From contig NZ_JAFEJT020000005.1 in assembly GCF_018555435.2 (NCBI RefSeq), forward strand, positions 1-64,000: a stretch of 64,000 nt of DNA, given 5' to 3'. The notes under the pieces are model-generated. The model was given only the letters and a program-made list of their open reading frames with translations, was not told the origin of the DNA and did not search any database. The stretch comes from Bifidobacterium amazonense. GTDB taxonomy: Bacteria > Actinomycetota > Actinomycetes > Actinomycetales > Bifidobacteriaceae. Every line of letters begins with the position of its first letter. The first letter of the stretch is position 1. Of this stretch, positions 17,867 through 27,438 are shown piece by piece. The translations under genes were made by a program, and so were the position numbers.

Positions 17867-17931
17867 AACCATCACAATTCCATAACGTCCCTAACGCCCG
17901 TCGGAACGACGTTGCCGAACGTCATCGACCG

Positions 17932-19851
17932 TTATTGGGCGGACAAGGCGGCGACCTGCGAGTCGGCGAAGGCCCAGGCGCCGTCGAGGGAGCCGCTGGC
18001 GGAGCGGACCATGCCCTTGGCGTCGAGGGCGACGAGCCGGCGATACGAGGAGATCATGCCGGAGGCGAGCGCCACCGTGTCCTCGGGCAGCTGCTGGTCT
18101 TCGGCCGGGCCGGGCGCGATCTGGCGGAACGCCGGCTGCACGCCGCCGTCGGCGTCGGCGTCCGCGTCCTCGCCGTAGACGAGCATCACGTCGTTGTAGA
18201 ACGTGAGCATCGTGACCCCGGATTGGGCGGCCGCCAACGCGTAATCTCCGGACAGCGCGTCGGGCAGTCCGTCATCGCCGCGCACGACGCCGCTCATGGC
18301 CACCCCGCTCGTGCCGTCCGTCCCCGCATCGTCGCCATCAGCGGCGCTCCCGCCGGCATTGCCAACGGCCGCATCATCGTCGCCGTCAGCGGCACCCCCG
18401 CCGTCGCCGTCATCCGCAACCTGCAGCGACACGGCGAGACGCGAGCCCTCCGGCGACACGGCGATCGCGGTCATCTCCGCATCACCGTCCAGCCACGGCA
18501 CGGCGACGCGCGACGTGACTCCGCCGCGCGAAACGAACAGCGAGCGCCCATCCTCGCCGACCGCCCATATTTCGCCGTCCGCGCCCTTGACAATCGCACG
18601 TATCCGCCGTCCGCCGAACAGCAGCCCGCACGACGAGCCGTCGTCGGCAATGCATTCGACGGCATGGTCGGCGCGCAGCACGGCTCCCCCGCCGTCCGCG
18701 TACACGAATCCGAGCGCCCCGTCGAAACCGCCGGTCTGCGCGACTCGCAGCGGCGAGGCCGACCGGAGCGAGACCACGTTGCCGCCGCTCAGCGTGTACA
18801 TGCCGGTGACCGGCAGCGACGCGGCGAGCATCATGCCGTCGTCCGCGGCGGAATAGTCGCCGTTGTCGGACGTGACCTTCACCGCGTCGCTGGCTGTGCC
18901 GTCGCCGAGCGTGAGCCGTATGAGGTGCACGAGCAGCGCGCGGTCGTCGTCGTTCATGTCCGCGATGTCGTCGGTCAGTTGCACGTGCATGTCGCCGTCG
19001 GTCATGGGCACCGTGTTCACGGCGAGCCGCACGCCGGCCGTGTTCAGGTCGACGGCCGCGCCGGCAAGCCAGTCCGGAGGCGAGGCGAGCGATTCGCGCA
19101 CGGCCAGCGTGCGCCAGTTGCGCCAGCTGAACCAGCGCACGTCGGGGATGAGCACGGCGCGCGTGCGGTCGGTGCGGTACACGGACACCTGCCGGTAGAC
19201 CTGTTCGAAATCGGATTCCGAAATGATCACGCCGTCGGGCAGCTCGCTGATGCGCCACTGTCCGTCCTGCCGGACGAGCCGGTAGTCGACCGTGGTGTCG
19301 CCCGCGCCGGCGGCGGAGAACAGGCCTTGCTTGTCGAGTCGGCCGGTCGCGTTCACACTGACGGCGATGATGACGCTGCCGTCGGATTGCGTGTCGGAGG
19401 TGCCGGTCGAGTTGGTTTTGCGGCGGGTCGACACGGTGCCGTCGTGGATGACGGCGGACTTGTCGCCGTTCCATGATTCCGCGGCCCTGTCGGTGAGGAA
19501 TTCGCGCGCGACCCGATAGCCGTCGTCCTGCACGCCGGCCGGCAGCGCGTCGAGGAATCCGGTCACGATGGCTTCCGGCTGGGCGTCGGTTTCGGGCCCG
19601 TCGGGCGTGGTGTACACGCGTTTCGACTGGCGCAGTACCGGTTGGAGCGTGCGCACGTCGCCGGAGGTGGGCAGGGCGAACGGGCTGGAGCACGCGCCGA
19701 TCATGCACACGATGGCGAGCATGGCGGCGATCGCGGCGGCTCCGCGACGAATGCGCCGAACGCGGCGAACCGCACGTCGGCCGCGAGGCTGGCCGCACGG
19801 TCGATCGCAGGGTCGGTTGCAACGTCGAACGCTTGGAATCATGCCGATCAT
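17932..19851 (-). CDS. lpqB: Lipoprotein LpqB (MtrAB-associated)
   Basis: 639 aa. Basic N-terminus, hydrophobic segment and lipobox IGAC, then FALPTSGDVRTL, the usual start of mature LpqB. A GerMN-like domain follows, then a beta-propeller-like C-terminal half. An Asp/Gly/Ala-rich low-complexity insertion lies at about residues 510-560. In mycobacteria and corynebacteria LpqB interacts with the sensor MtrB. The gene overlaps mtrB by 4 nt (ATGA), confirming the mtrA-mtrB-lpqB operon. It is anchored on the outer face of the membrane. Confidence 0.9.
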   Translation of the reverse strand: MIGMIPSVRRCNRPCDRPCGQPRGRRAVRRVRRIRRGAAAIAAMLAIVCMIGACSSPFALPTSGDVRTLQPVLRQSKRVYTTPDGPETDAQPEAIVTGFLDALPAGVQDDGYRVAREFLTDRAAESWNGDKSAVIHDGTVSTRRKTNSTGTSDTQSDGSVIIAVSVNATGRLDKQGLFSAAGAGDTTVDYRLVRQDGQWRISELPDGVIISESDFEQVYRQVSVYRTDRTRAVLIPDVRWFSWRNWRTLAVRESLASPPDWLAGAAVDLNTAGVRLAVNTVPMTDGDMHVQLTDDIADMNDDDRALLVHLIRLTLGDGTASDAVKVTSDNGDYSAADDGMMLAASLPVTGMYTLSGGNVVSLRSASPLRVAQTGGFDGALGFVYADGGGAVLRADHAVECIADDGSSCGLLFGGRRIRAIVKGADGEIWAVGEDGRSLFVSRGGVTSRVAVPWLDGDAEMTAIAVSPEGSRLAVSLQVADDGDGGGAADGDDDAAVGNAGGSAADGDDAGTDGTSGVAMSGVVRGDDGLPDALSGDYALAAAQSGVTMLTFYNDVMLVYGEDADADADGGVQPAFRQIAPGPAEDQQLPEDTVALASGMISSYRRLVALDAKGMVRSASGSLDGAWAFADSQVAALSAQ

Positions 19852-21677
19852 CGGCCCGCTCCTTCCCGACCGTCGCGGTAGTCCGCGAAACCGTTGTCGG
19901 CCACGCCGAACCCGCCGACGATCTCCATCCGCTCCGTCTCTCCTGCCGTGCTACCGGTCGTCCCACGCGTCTCCCCACGCATCTCACCACGCGTCCCCTC
20001 GTCTGCCGTTCCGGCCGCGTCATCGTCATCCGCGCCGCCGGTCGTGCCGATGCGGCCTTCCGCGGCTGCTCCAGCGGCGTTTTGCGCGAACGCCACGGGC
20101 AGATCGGCGCGCGGCACGCTGCCGCGGTCCGGGTCGCGCGGCAGCGACAGCAGAAACCACGTGCCCTCCCCCGGCTTGGATCGCACGGCGAGCGTGCCCT
20201 GATGCAGCTGCGCGTCGGCGAGCGCGATCGACAGGCCGAGACCAGATCCGCCGGTCGTGCGCGAACGCGACGGGTCGGCGCGCCAGAACCGGTCGAACAC
20301 GTGCGCGCACTGGTCGACGGTCATGCCGACGCCGTGGTCGCGCACGCTGACCACCACGGCCTTGCGGTTGGCGGCGAGCCGTATCTCGACCGGACGGCCT
20401 TCGGCGAAATCCACCGCATTGTTGAGCAGGTTGCGGATGATGCGCGTGATGCGCCGCGCGTCGATGCGCGCGAACACCTGTACGTTCGGCAGGTCGACGC
20501 GCAGCGGCACGCCTTTGGCCTGCGCGATGCCGCGCATCTGGTCGACGGCCTCGCCGATGGGTTCGCGCACGTCCGTCTCGGTCAGGTCGAGCGCCGCGTA
20601 TCCGGCGTCGTAGCGGGAGATTTCGAGCAGGTCGGCGAGCATGTTCTGGAAGCGGCCGATCTGTCCGGACAGGAGTTCGACGGTGCGTCTGGTGGTCGCG
20701 TCGAACGTGTCCTTGCGCAGGTCGAGCAGGTCGGAGGCCATGCGCATGGTGGTCACGGGGGTGCGCAGTTCGTGGCTGACGTCGGAGACGAACCTGCGCT
20801 GGGAGGCGCCGGCTGCTTCGAGTTCGTCGATTTTCTGGTTGAGCGCGACGGCCATTTCGTTGAACGATCGTTGCAGGGTGCCGATTTCGTCGTTGCGGTC
20901 CACGTCGACGCGCGCGTCCAGGTCGCCGGATGCGAGTGTTTCCGCGGCGACGGCGACGCGTTCGACTGGCGTGATGATGCGGTGGATCACCACCCACATG
21001 AGCAGTCCCATCACGACGCTGAGCAGCACGCTGATGAGGATCAGGTTGATCTGGATCTGTTCGAGCGCCGACTGCTGGCTTGCGTACGAGTAGATGAAGA
21101 ACAGTTCCAGGTCGCCGACGACGGGCATTTGCAGCATGGTGCCGAGCACGGCGCCGGGCGGGCCGCCTCGCGCCGCGTCCCCCGCCGTAAGCGCGACCGG
21201 CTGATAGAAGACGCTGCCTTCCCCGCCCGCGGCGACTGCGGAGCGCATGCCGTCGGAGATGAGGTCCGTGTACGCGGGTTCGGTGGACACCGGCATGATC
21301 GAATGCCGTGACGTGCTGCGGCTCCACAGATACACGCCCACGAGGTTCGACGCGCCGTCCGACTGGAGGCTGGAGGCCATGTCGTTGACGAGCTGCTGGT
21401 ATTGGCCGCCGGCGGACGTGTCGGCCGAGTCGACGTTGCGCTGCGCCTGTTCGACCTGGCTGGCGAAGTCGCTGCCGGCCTGCGCGCTGACCTGGTCGAG
21501 CAGCGACGATCGGACGGACACGGTCGAGACGAGCGAGAAGATGACCGCGACCGCCAGCGACACGGCGACGACGAGCACGACGGTGCGTGCCTGCAGTGAA
21601 CGGCGGATTTCGGCCCGTCCACGACGGACGAGCCGGAACGGATGGAACAGGTGTCTGAAGGTGACCGATGCGTTCAT
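19848..21677 (-). CDS. mtrB: Sensor histidine kinase MtrB
   Basis: 609 aa. Membrane spans near residues 30-50 and 225-250 bracket an extracellular sensor domain. HAMP (EtLASGDLDARV region), HisKA with the phospho-acceptor in VSDVSHELRTPVTTMR, then a HATPase domain (N-box NLLNNAVDFAEG, DHGVGM, GGSGLGLSIA). The C-terminal 80 residues are polar and low-complexity. It phosphorylates MtrA to control cell-wall and division genes in Actinobacteria. The start is taken at ATG 21677; it has only a weak ribosome binding site. The frame remains open upstream. Confidence 0.9.
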   Translation of the reverse strand: MNASVTFRHLFHPFRLVRRGRAEIRRSLQARTVVLVVAVSLAVAVIFSLVSTVSVRSSLLDQVSAQAGSDFASQVEQAQRNVDSADTSAGGQYQQLVNDMASSLQSDGASNLVGVYLWSRSTSRHSIMPVSTEPAYTDLISDGMRSAVAAGGEGSVFYQPVALTAGDAARGGPPGAVLGTMLQMPVVGDLELFFIYSYASQQSALEQIQINLILISVLLSVVMGLLMWVVIHRIITPVERVAVAAETLASGDLDARVDVDRNDEIGTLQRSFNEMAVALNQKIDELEAAGASQRRFVSDVSHELRTPVTTMRMASDLLDLRKDTFDATTRRTVELLSGQIGRFQNMLADLLEISRYDAGYAALDLTETDVREPIGEAVDQMRGIAQAKGVPLRVDLPNVQVFARIDARRITRIIRNLLNNAVDFAEGRPVEIRLAANRKAVVVSVRDHGVGMTVDQCAHVFDRFWRADPSRSRTTGGSGLGLSIALADAQLHQGTLAVRSKPGEGTWFLLSLPRDPDRGSVPRADLPVAFAQNAAGAAAEGRIGTTGGADDDDAAGTADEGTRGEMRGETRGTTGSTAGETERMEIVGGFGVADNGFADYRDGREGAGR

Positions 21678-21751
21678 GGTGATCGATGGCGGCGTGCGTG
21701 CTGGTGATGCTGCTGGTGGTGCTGGCGGTGCTGTGGCTGCGACCGGCCCGG

Positions 21752-22543
21752 TCAGCCGAGCTCGGGCGTGACGAACTTGTAGCCGATGCCACGCACGGTT
21801 TGCACGATCCGCGGGTTTTCCGGATCGGTTTCGACCTTGGCGCGCAGGCGCTGCACGTGCACGTTGACGAGCCGCGTGTCGCCCGCATTGTCGTAGCCCC
21901 ACACGCGTTTGAGCAGGCTGGCCCGGCTGATCGCCTCGCCCGCGTTGGAGGCGAGTTCGAACAGGAGCTGGAATTCCATGGGCGTGAGCGCAAGGTCGCA
22001 CCCGTCCTTGGTGGCGGTGTGTTCGAGCCGGTCGATGACGATGCGACCGCGTTCGATGCGGTTCGACGGTGTTCCGTTCGCGCCGACGGTTTCGCTTCCG
22101 CCGTTTGCGCCGACGCCGGCGCCGTTCGCGGGCGCGGCGATGCGGAAGCGCGCGCGGATGCGGGCGAGCAGCTCGACGACCTTGAACGGTTTGGCCACGT
22201 AGTCGTCCGCGCCGGCCTCGAGTCCGGCGACCACGTCCTGCGTGTCCGATTTGGCGGTGAGCATGATGATCGGCACGTTGGAGGTTTCGCGGATCGCGCG
22301 TGCCACGCCCACGCCGTCGAGTCCGGGCAGCATCACGTCGAGCAGGATCAGGTCGGGGCGCACGAGCGGGAACACTTCGACCGCACGCAGGCCGTCCAGG
22401 CAGGTGACGGTGCGGAATCCCTCGTTTTCCAATACGATCGACAGCATCTCCCCCAATGCCTGATCGTCGTCCACGATCAGAATCGTGCGCGTCTCCGTCT
22501 CTCCCGCACCCGTCGCGGTCGCGCCGTCACTGCCCTGCGTCAT
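21752..22543 (-). CDS. mtrA: Response regulator MtrA (OmpR family)
   Basis: 263 aa. Receiver domain: acidic pocket DDD near residue 25, phospho-Asp in LILLDVMLPG, Thr in IIMLTAKS and Lys in YVAKPF. A Gly/Ala-rich linker of about 30 residues leads to a winged-helix effector (LTPMEFQLLFELASN, LVNVHVQRLRAKVE, VRGIGYKF). First gene of mtrA-mtrB-lpqB. ATG 22543 follows AAGGGG; an in-frame TTG at 22570 is less likely. Confidence 0.93.
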   Translation of the reverse strand: MTQGSDGATATGAGETETRTILIVDDDQALGEMLSIVLENEGFRTVTCLDGLRAVEVFPLVRPDLILLDVMLPGLDGVGVARAIRETSNVPIIMLTAKSDTQDVVAGLEAGADDYVAKPFKVVELLARIRARFRIAAPANGAGVGANGGSETVGANGTPSNRIERGRIVIDRLEHTATKDGCDLALTPMEFQLLFELASNAGEAISRASLLKRVWGYDNAGDTRLVNVHVQRLRAKVETDPENPRIVQTVRGIGYKFVTPELG

Positions 22544-22748
22544 TGCACCAGCCCCTTTGTCTCGTGTCAAGTACTTCCCTCATCTTAATGGACGCTTCAC
22601 GTTTTGGCGCGTATCGGACGAGTGCCTGATGGGATCGGTATCGCGCGCGATGCCGGTGGGGCCTTGATTCCCTCGGCCGGGAACCGGTACGCAAGGCGTG
22701 TCGGACGGGTAATGTCTGGTGGAACGTCGTGGCACGGCAATGGCGCCG

Positions 22749-24116
22749 TCATTCGCCGCCGTGCAGGATGCGGCGGATCTTCTCCAGTCGCGGGCCGACC
22801 TCGTGCTCGTAGCCGCGATCGTTGGGATGATAGTATTCGCGCCCGCGCAGCTCCTCGGGCAGGTATTCCTGCGGGGCGACCGCACCCGGCCAGTCGTGCG
22901 CGTACTTGTATCCTTCGTGGTTGCCCCATTCCTTCATGAGCTTGGTGGGGGCGTTCCTTAAGTACAGCGGCACCTGGCCGATGAGCCCGGCATCCACGTC
23001 GGCGAGCGCCTGGTTGATGGCGTTGTAGCTGGCGTTCGATTTGGGCGCGGTGGCCACGGCGATGGTCGCTTCGGCCAGGATGATCCGCGCTTCGGGCATG
23101 CCGATCATGGCGACGGCCTGCGCGGCGGCCACCGTGACCTGCAGGATCTGCGGCGCGGCCATGCCGACCTCTTCGGCCGCGGCGATCATGATGCGCCGGG
23201 CGATGAACCGCGGGTCCTCGCCGGCCTTGAGCATGCGCGCAAGATAGTGGATGGCGGCGTCCGGGTCGGAGCCGCGCATGGATTTGATGAACGCGGAGAT
23301 GACGTCGTAGTGGTCGTCGCCGTCCTTGTCGTAGCGCACGGTGGCCACGTCCATGACCTTGCTGACGATGTCGGGCGTGATGATCGGCTTGCGCGCGCCT
23401 TTTTTGCGCTGCTGGTCGCCGGTGGCCGCGCCTGCCGCCGCTTCGAGGATGGTGAGCGTCTTGCGCGCGTCGCCGCCGGCGAGCCGGATGATCTCGTCGA
23501 TCGCGTCGTCGCCGATCTTCACCTCGCCTTTGAGCCCGCGCCTGTCGTCGACGGCGCGCGTGATAAGCGTTTTCAGATCGTCCGGTTCGAGCGATTCGAG
23601 CTTGACGACGACGGAGCGGCTCAGCAGCGGCTTGATGACCGAAAAGCTCGGGTTTTCGGTGGTGGCGGCGATGAACGTGACGTCGCGGTTTTCGACGCTG
23701 GGCAGGAGCGCGTCCTGCTGCGATTTGGAGAAACGGTGCACCTCGTCGATGAACAGCACGGTTTCCTTGCCTTCTGCGACGAGCCGCTGGCGAGCGCGGG
23801 CGAGCACGTCGCGCACGTCCTTGACGCCGGACGTGACGGCCGAGAGTTCCTCGAACGCGCGACCGGACTGTTTGGCGACGATGTAGGCGAGCGTGGTTTT
23901 GCCCACTCCGGGAGGTCCGAACAGGATGATCGAGCTGGGCGCGGCGAGCGATCCTTTGGACGCGGGGTTGGCGAGCCGGCGCAGTGGCGAACCCTCCCCC
24001 AGCACCTGGCGCTGGCCGACCACCTCGTCCAGCGTGCCCGGCCGCATCCTCACCGCCAGCGGCCGCGTCATGTCCTCGGGCACGTCCGTCGCGTCAAACA
24101 GGTCGTTATCGCTCAT
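22749..24116 (-). CDS. rarA: Replication-associated recombination protein RarA (MgsA)
   Basis: 455 aa AAA+ ATPase. MRPGTLDEVVGQ start motif, Walker A GPPGVGKTT, Walker B FIDEVHRF, sensor 1 AATTENPSF, arginine-finger region LLSRS, and the C-terminal tetramerisation part (YHDV-like HYDVISAFIKSMRGSDPDAA, KSNASYNAINQAL). It acts at stalled replication forks with SSB and RecA. Monocistronic. Confidence 0.95.
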   Translation of the reverse strand: MSDNDLFDATDVPEDMTRPLAVRMRPGTLDEVVGQRQVLGEGSPLRRLANPASKGSLAAPSSIILFGPPGVGKTTLAYIVAKQSGRAFEELSAVTSGVKDVRDVLARARQRLVAEGKETVLFIDEVHRFSKSQQDALLPSVENRDVTFIAATTENPSFSVIKPLLSRSVVVKLESLEPDDLKTLITRAVDDRRGLKGEVKIGDDAIDEIIRLAGGDARKTLTILEAAAGAATGDQQRKKGARKPIITPDIVSKVMDVATVRYDKDGDDHYDVISAFIKSMRGSDPDAAIHYLARMLKAGEDPRFIARRIMIAAAEEVGMAAPQILQVTVAAAQAVAMIGMPEARIILAEATIAVATAPKSNASYNAINQALADVDAGLIGQVPLYLRNAPTKLMKEWGNHEGYKYAHDWPGAVAPQEYLPEELRGREYYHPNDRGYEHEVGPRLEKIRRILHGGE

Positions 24117-24478
24117 GGTCCATCATCCTACACCACGCATCGAACGTCTGTTCGATGATGCATCGGCTGCGGTTACGCGTTATACGGTTGCGTTGGGCAT
24201 AAAGGGCGCCCTCGTCGTTTTCATGGGGGCGGGCGTGCCGCCGAGCCGTTAGAGAGGCAAGAGAAAAGCGCCTTCTGGGCAGGATGCCTGGCGACCAAGA
24301 ACTGGCGACCAAGAACCAAGAAATTTGAAGCGTTGCATTTTGTCCGATTGTTCTTATTGACGGCATGATCGCATCCTCGAAGCTGTACTGTCAGTCGACG
24401 AGTCGAACGAGTCGCAGCAACGTAGCGGAAGATATGACGGCGTTTCTTTTCTGGTGCTCATGTTGCCGCACGAGCGCC
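24117..24478. other. Intergenic spacer between rarA and the GntR gene
   Basis: No gene seen. It holds a short direct repeat (GGCGACCAAGAAC twice at about 24290-24320) and AT-richer DNA from 24320 on. It marks the switch from core genes to the accessory block. Confidence 0.5.
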
Positions 24479-25240
24479 TCACCTTGTCGCCGATAATCGG
24501 ACATATCCTGAATGGTGCATGGTGAATCTCACACGATCCGCGATGAAAAGTTCTGAGGAACGTTCGAATGCGATCCCGTTGCGGTCGGATGTTGTTCGAT
24601 GTATTCGAATGAGGGGCGTCGCTGAAGGTATCGACAACAGGCAGGCTTCCTCATTATTGGGCAGCACGGATTCGAGGTCTTCATCCACGTTTGCCGGGCG
24701 TATCCGATAATACCGTTCAAAAATCGCATAAAGCGGCTGAGCGAGATCATGGTCAAGCAGGTCAGGGAATAATTTTGCCGGGAAACGGTTGGCCTCAAGC
24801 GATAATGGCCGATCTCCAGTGGAGCGCAATCGGGTTATGCTGTAAATCGTCGGATTGGCGTCATCCAGTGAGAACACGCGAATATCCGATGGCGCCGCCG
24901 GAATGGTCTCAGCCTTAAGAACTCGAGAAGTTATTTCCAATCCTTGTCGTTTTGCAATGACCGGCAAGGATTCCAAAGTGTTAAAGTTACGTTCCAGTCT
25001 ACCGTCCGACACGAAAATTCCGCCGTCTCGTCCTATTTTGCGGATGATTTCCTTATCAGATTCCAATATCGACAACGCGCTTTGTATATCATAACGAGTC
25101 ACGTGAAAACAAGCGGCCAAGTGACGTTCGGTATCAAGCTTCTCCCCAGGTAGCAGCTGTTCTCGACCAATGATGTCGCGAATTTTTTGCACAAGAACAT
25201 TGACTGGAATGTGATCGCTGACCCGCCCGTCCATTCCCAT
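24479..25240 (-). CDS. GntR-family regulator, HutC/UTRA type
   Basis: 253 aa. N-terminal winged helix (VLVQKIRDIIGREQLLPGEK, then ERHLAACFHVTRYDIQSAL), followed by a UTRA effector domain (SITRLRSTGDRPLSLEANRF, YYRIRPANVDEDLESV, IRIHRTTSDRNGIAFERS). UTRA domains bind small sugars, amino acids or related ligands. It is divergent from the peptide transporter operon across a 368-bp AT-rich gap, so it probably controls that operon and itself. ATG 25240 follows AAGGAG. Confidence 0.88.
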   Translation of the reverse strand: MGMDGRVSDHIPVNVLVQKIRDIIGREQLLPGEKLDTERHLAACFHVTRYDIQSALSILESDKEIIRKIGRDGGIFVSDGRLERNFNTLESLPVIAKRQGLEITSRVLKAETIPAAPSDIRVFSLDDANPTIYSITRLRSTGDRPLSLEANRFPAKLFPDLLDHDLAQPLYAIFERYYRIRPANVDEDLESVLPNNEEACLLSIPSATPLIRIHRTTSDRNGIAFERSSELFIADRVRFTMHHSGYVRLSATR

Positions 25241-25608
25241 TGTCCGCTCCTTAACTCTACCGGCTTTCCGGCAAAGATTACGGGACGCGTGTTTCCATCA
25301 CATCCAATGGATTAACGCCACGTTGCTCTGCTGTGCCGAATGTTAAAGGTTGATTACATATCAAACGCAAATAAGTTTAATACAGGCAATGTGCTTTTTG
25401 ATTACATCATCGTAGATTCCTAATCAATTTTAATACCCCCATTTTTTCAACCATTAAAGCGATGATCATATTCATGAACATAAATACCATTTCAGGGGAC
25501 AACTGAAATTCACGAGACATAATTCAGAAACAACATTTGGATATACCGTTCTCAACAGGTTCGAAAGGAATGAAATATCTGATACATTCCAGGAGATTGG
25601 AGTCGATA
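25241..25608. promoter_or_regulatory. AT-rich divergent control region, gntR / peptide transporter
   Basis: 368 bp, clearly more AT-rich than the surrounding chromosome, between divergent genes. It includes a small inverted repeat TTTCAG (25490-25495) / CTGAAA (25503-25508) and several TTGATTACAT-like stretches. One or more GntR operators are expected here, but none can be assigned with certainty. The ribosome binding site AGGAGATTGGAG precedes the transporter's first ATG. Confidence 0.5.
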
Positions 25609-26544
25609 ATGGGACGTTATATTCTCAAAAGATTAGCCCTCTTAATACCTGTCGTATTTGGTGTAGTGACGATTACATTTTTCCTTATCCACATCACTCC
25701 CGGCGACCCAGCTTCCTCGTATTTAGGGAATCGAGCGACACCTGAAGCCGTTGCCGCATTGCGGCACCAGTGAGGTTTGGATAAACCATTATTTGACCAA
25801 TACTTATCTTTTATGAGCGGCCTCTTCACTGGAGATTTCGGACAGTCATTACACTTTCATACTCCGATTTCCACTTTGCTGGGACAGCGCATCCCTCTCA
25901 CCTTATTGCTCATGCTATTCTCAGCAGTTTTGGCTGCCGCTATTTCCGTGCCTCTTGCCATGATCGCCTCGACCCATGAAAATGGCGTCGCCGATTGGAT
26001 CGTTCGCATTGTAAACGCATTGGCTCAGGGCATGCCACAGTTCTGGGTGGGCACCATGCTGATCATTTACCTGTCGGTTAACGCGGGAATCTTCCCAGTG
26101 GGCGGATACGGCTCGACGACGGGAGAGCACTTCGTCTCTCTGGTGCTCCCCTCCCTCACTGTATCTTTGACGCTTATTCCGACCATGGTCAAAAGTCTTC
26201 GTTCGTCGCTTATCGATGCGCTGAACAGCGAATACGTCAACTTCGCCAAATCCAAAGGGTTGAGCGAACGTCGCATGCTGATCCGCTACGTGTTGAAAAA
26301 CGGCAGCGTCTCCGGCATCAGTGTGTTCGGTATCAATGTAGGGGCGTTGGCCGGCGGTTCGCTGATCGTGGAGAACGTATTCGCGCTCCCCGGCATGGGC
26401 GCCACAATGATGCAGGGCGTTCTTACACGAGACTTTCCTGTAGTGCAGGTCTGCACGTTGGTGTTCGCCATCATCGTCGTTCTGGTCTATCTCTTGACCG
26501 ACATTGCATATTCATTGGTTGATCCGAGGGTGAGGTTGAGTTGA
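25609..26544 (+). pseudogene. DppB-type peptide ABC permease interrupted by in-frame TGA
   Basis: Starts at ATG 25609 (GGAG upstream). The first 54 codons give a normal DppB N-terminus (MGRYILKRLALLIPVVFGVV, then ITPGDPA, ending ALRHQ). Codon 55 is TGA (25771-25773). The same frame then continues GLDKPLFDQY and on through the complete permease, with the EAA-like loop SKGLSERRMLIRYVLKN, to 26544. The family normally reads LRHQLGLD here, so one Leu codon has become a stop; there is no frameshift. Read through, the product is 311 aa, a normal length. A TTG at 25777 could restart translation, but that product would lack the first membrane helix. The rest of the operon is intact. Confidence 0.85.
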
Positions 26545-26545
26545 A

Positions 26546-27436
26546 ATGAGCACCATAGCGAAATCCGCGGCGATTCCCACGGTTAAGGAACCACTGCTCA
26601 ATCGGATCGCATTCCCGGAATTTCTTCGCCGGGGTAACCTGCAGCTCTGGTTGGGTGTTGTCATTGTCGGATTCATTGTCCTGTGCGCCATATGCGCGCC
26701 GTTGTTGACTCGATACTCCCCCACCGATCAGGATATGACGGCGGTGCTGTTGGAGCCAGGATCGGCCGGTCACGTATTGGGTACGGACAATCTTGGTCGT
26801 GACGTGCTGTCACGGCTGCTCTACGGCGCACGAACCGATTTGAGCGTAACCCTCATTGCGGCGATTATCCCCTTCGTCGCAGGTTCCCTGATCGGCGCGT
26901 TATGCGGTTATTTCGGCAAATGGTTCGACGTGATCGTCATGCGTCTCGCCGATATCGTGACCGCGTTCCCGTTCTACGTGCTGGTGATTGCCCTCGTGTT
27001 CGCGATCGGCAATGGCACCAAAAGCATCTACATTGCCATCAGCGCCGTCAGCTGGGTCGCCTATGCGCGAATCGTCCGAGGCGAGGCGATGGTGGTGCGT
27101 CGCAAGGAATTCATCGACGCATGCGTTTCTTCCGGCTTGCCAACGTGGATGATCATTCTCCGCCACGTTCTGCCGAACACGCTGAGCCAATCGGTCGTAT
27201 ATGTGATGAGCGACATCGTCATGAACGTGAACGTGATCGTCACCCTCAGCTTCTTCGGCTTGGGCATCGTTCCTCCCACTCCCGATTGGGGGCAAATGAT
27301 GAGCGACGGTCAGCAGTTCATTCTCAGCGGCAGCAGCTGGCTGACGCTGATTCCCGGTTTGACCGTCGTCCTGTTCAGCTTGGGTCTTTCATTCCTTGGC
27401 GACGGACTTTCCAACATCATCAAAGCGAGGAGCTGA
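26546..27436 (+). CDS. Peptide ABC transporter permease, DppC type
   Basis: 296 aa. N-terminal OppC_N segment with one membrane helix, then HVLGTDNLGRDVLSRLLYGARTDL (family hallmark, here in part) and five further helices. The EAA loop that contacts the ATPases is VVRRKEFIDACVSSGLP. It partners the DppB-like permease. It begins 1 nt after that gene's stop, so translation coupling is likely and may suffer from the upstream TGA. Confidence 0.92.
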   Translation: MSTIAKSAAIPTVKEPLLNRIAFPEFLRRGNLQLWLGVVIVGFIVLCAICAPLLTRYSPTDQDMTAVLLEPGSAGHVLGTDNLGRDVLSRLLYGARTDLSVTLIAAIIPFVAGSLIGALCGYFGKWFDVIVMRLADIVTAFPFYVLVIALVFAIGNGTKSIYIAISAVSWVAYARIVRGEAMVVRRKEFIDACVSSGLPTWMIILRHVLPNTLSQSVVYVMSDIVMNVNVIVTLSFFGLGIVPPTPDWGQMMSDGQQFILSGSSWLTLIPGLTVVLFSLGLSFLGDGLSNIIKARS

Positions 27437-27438
27437 TC

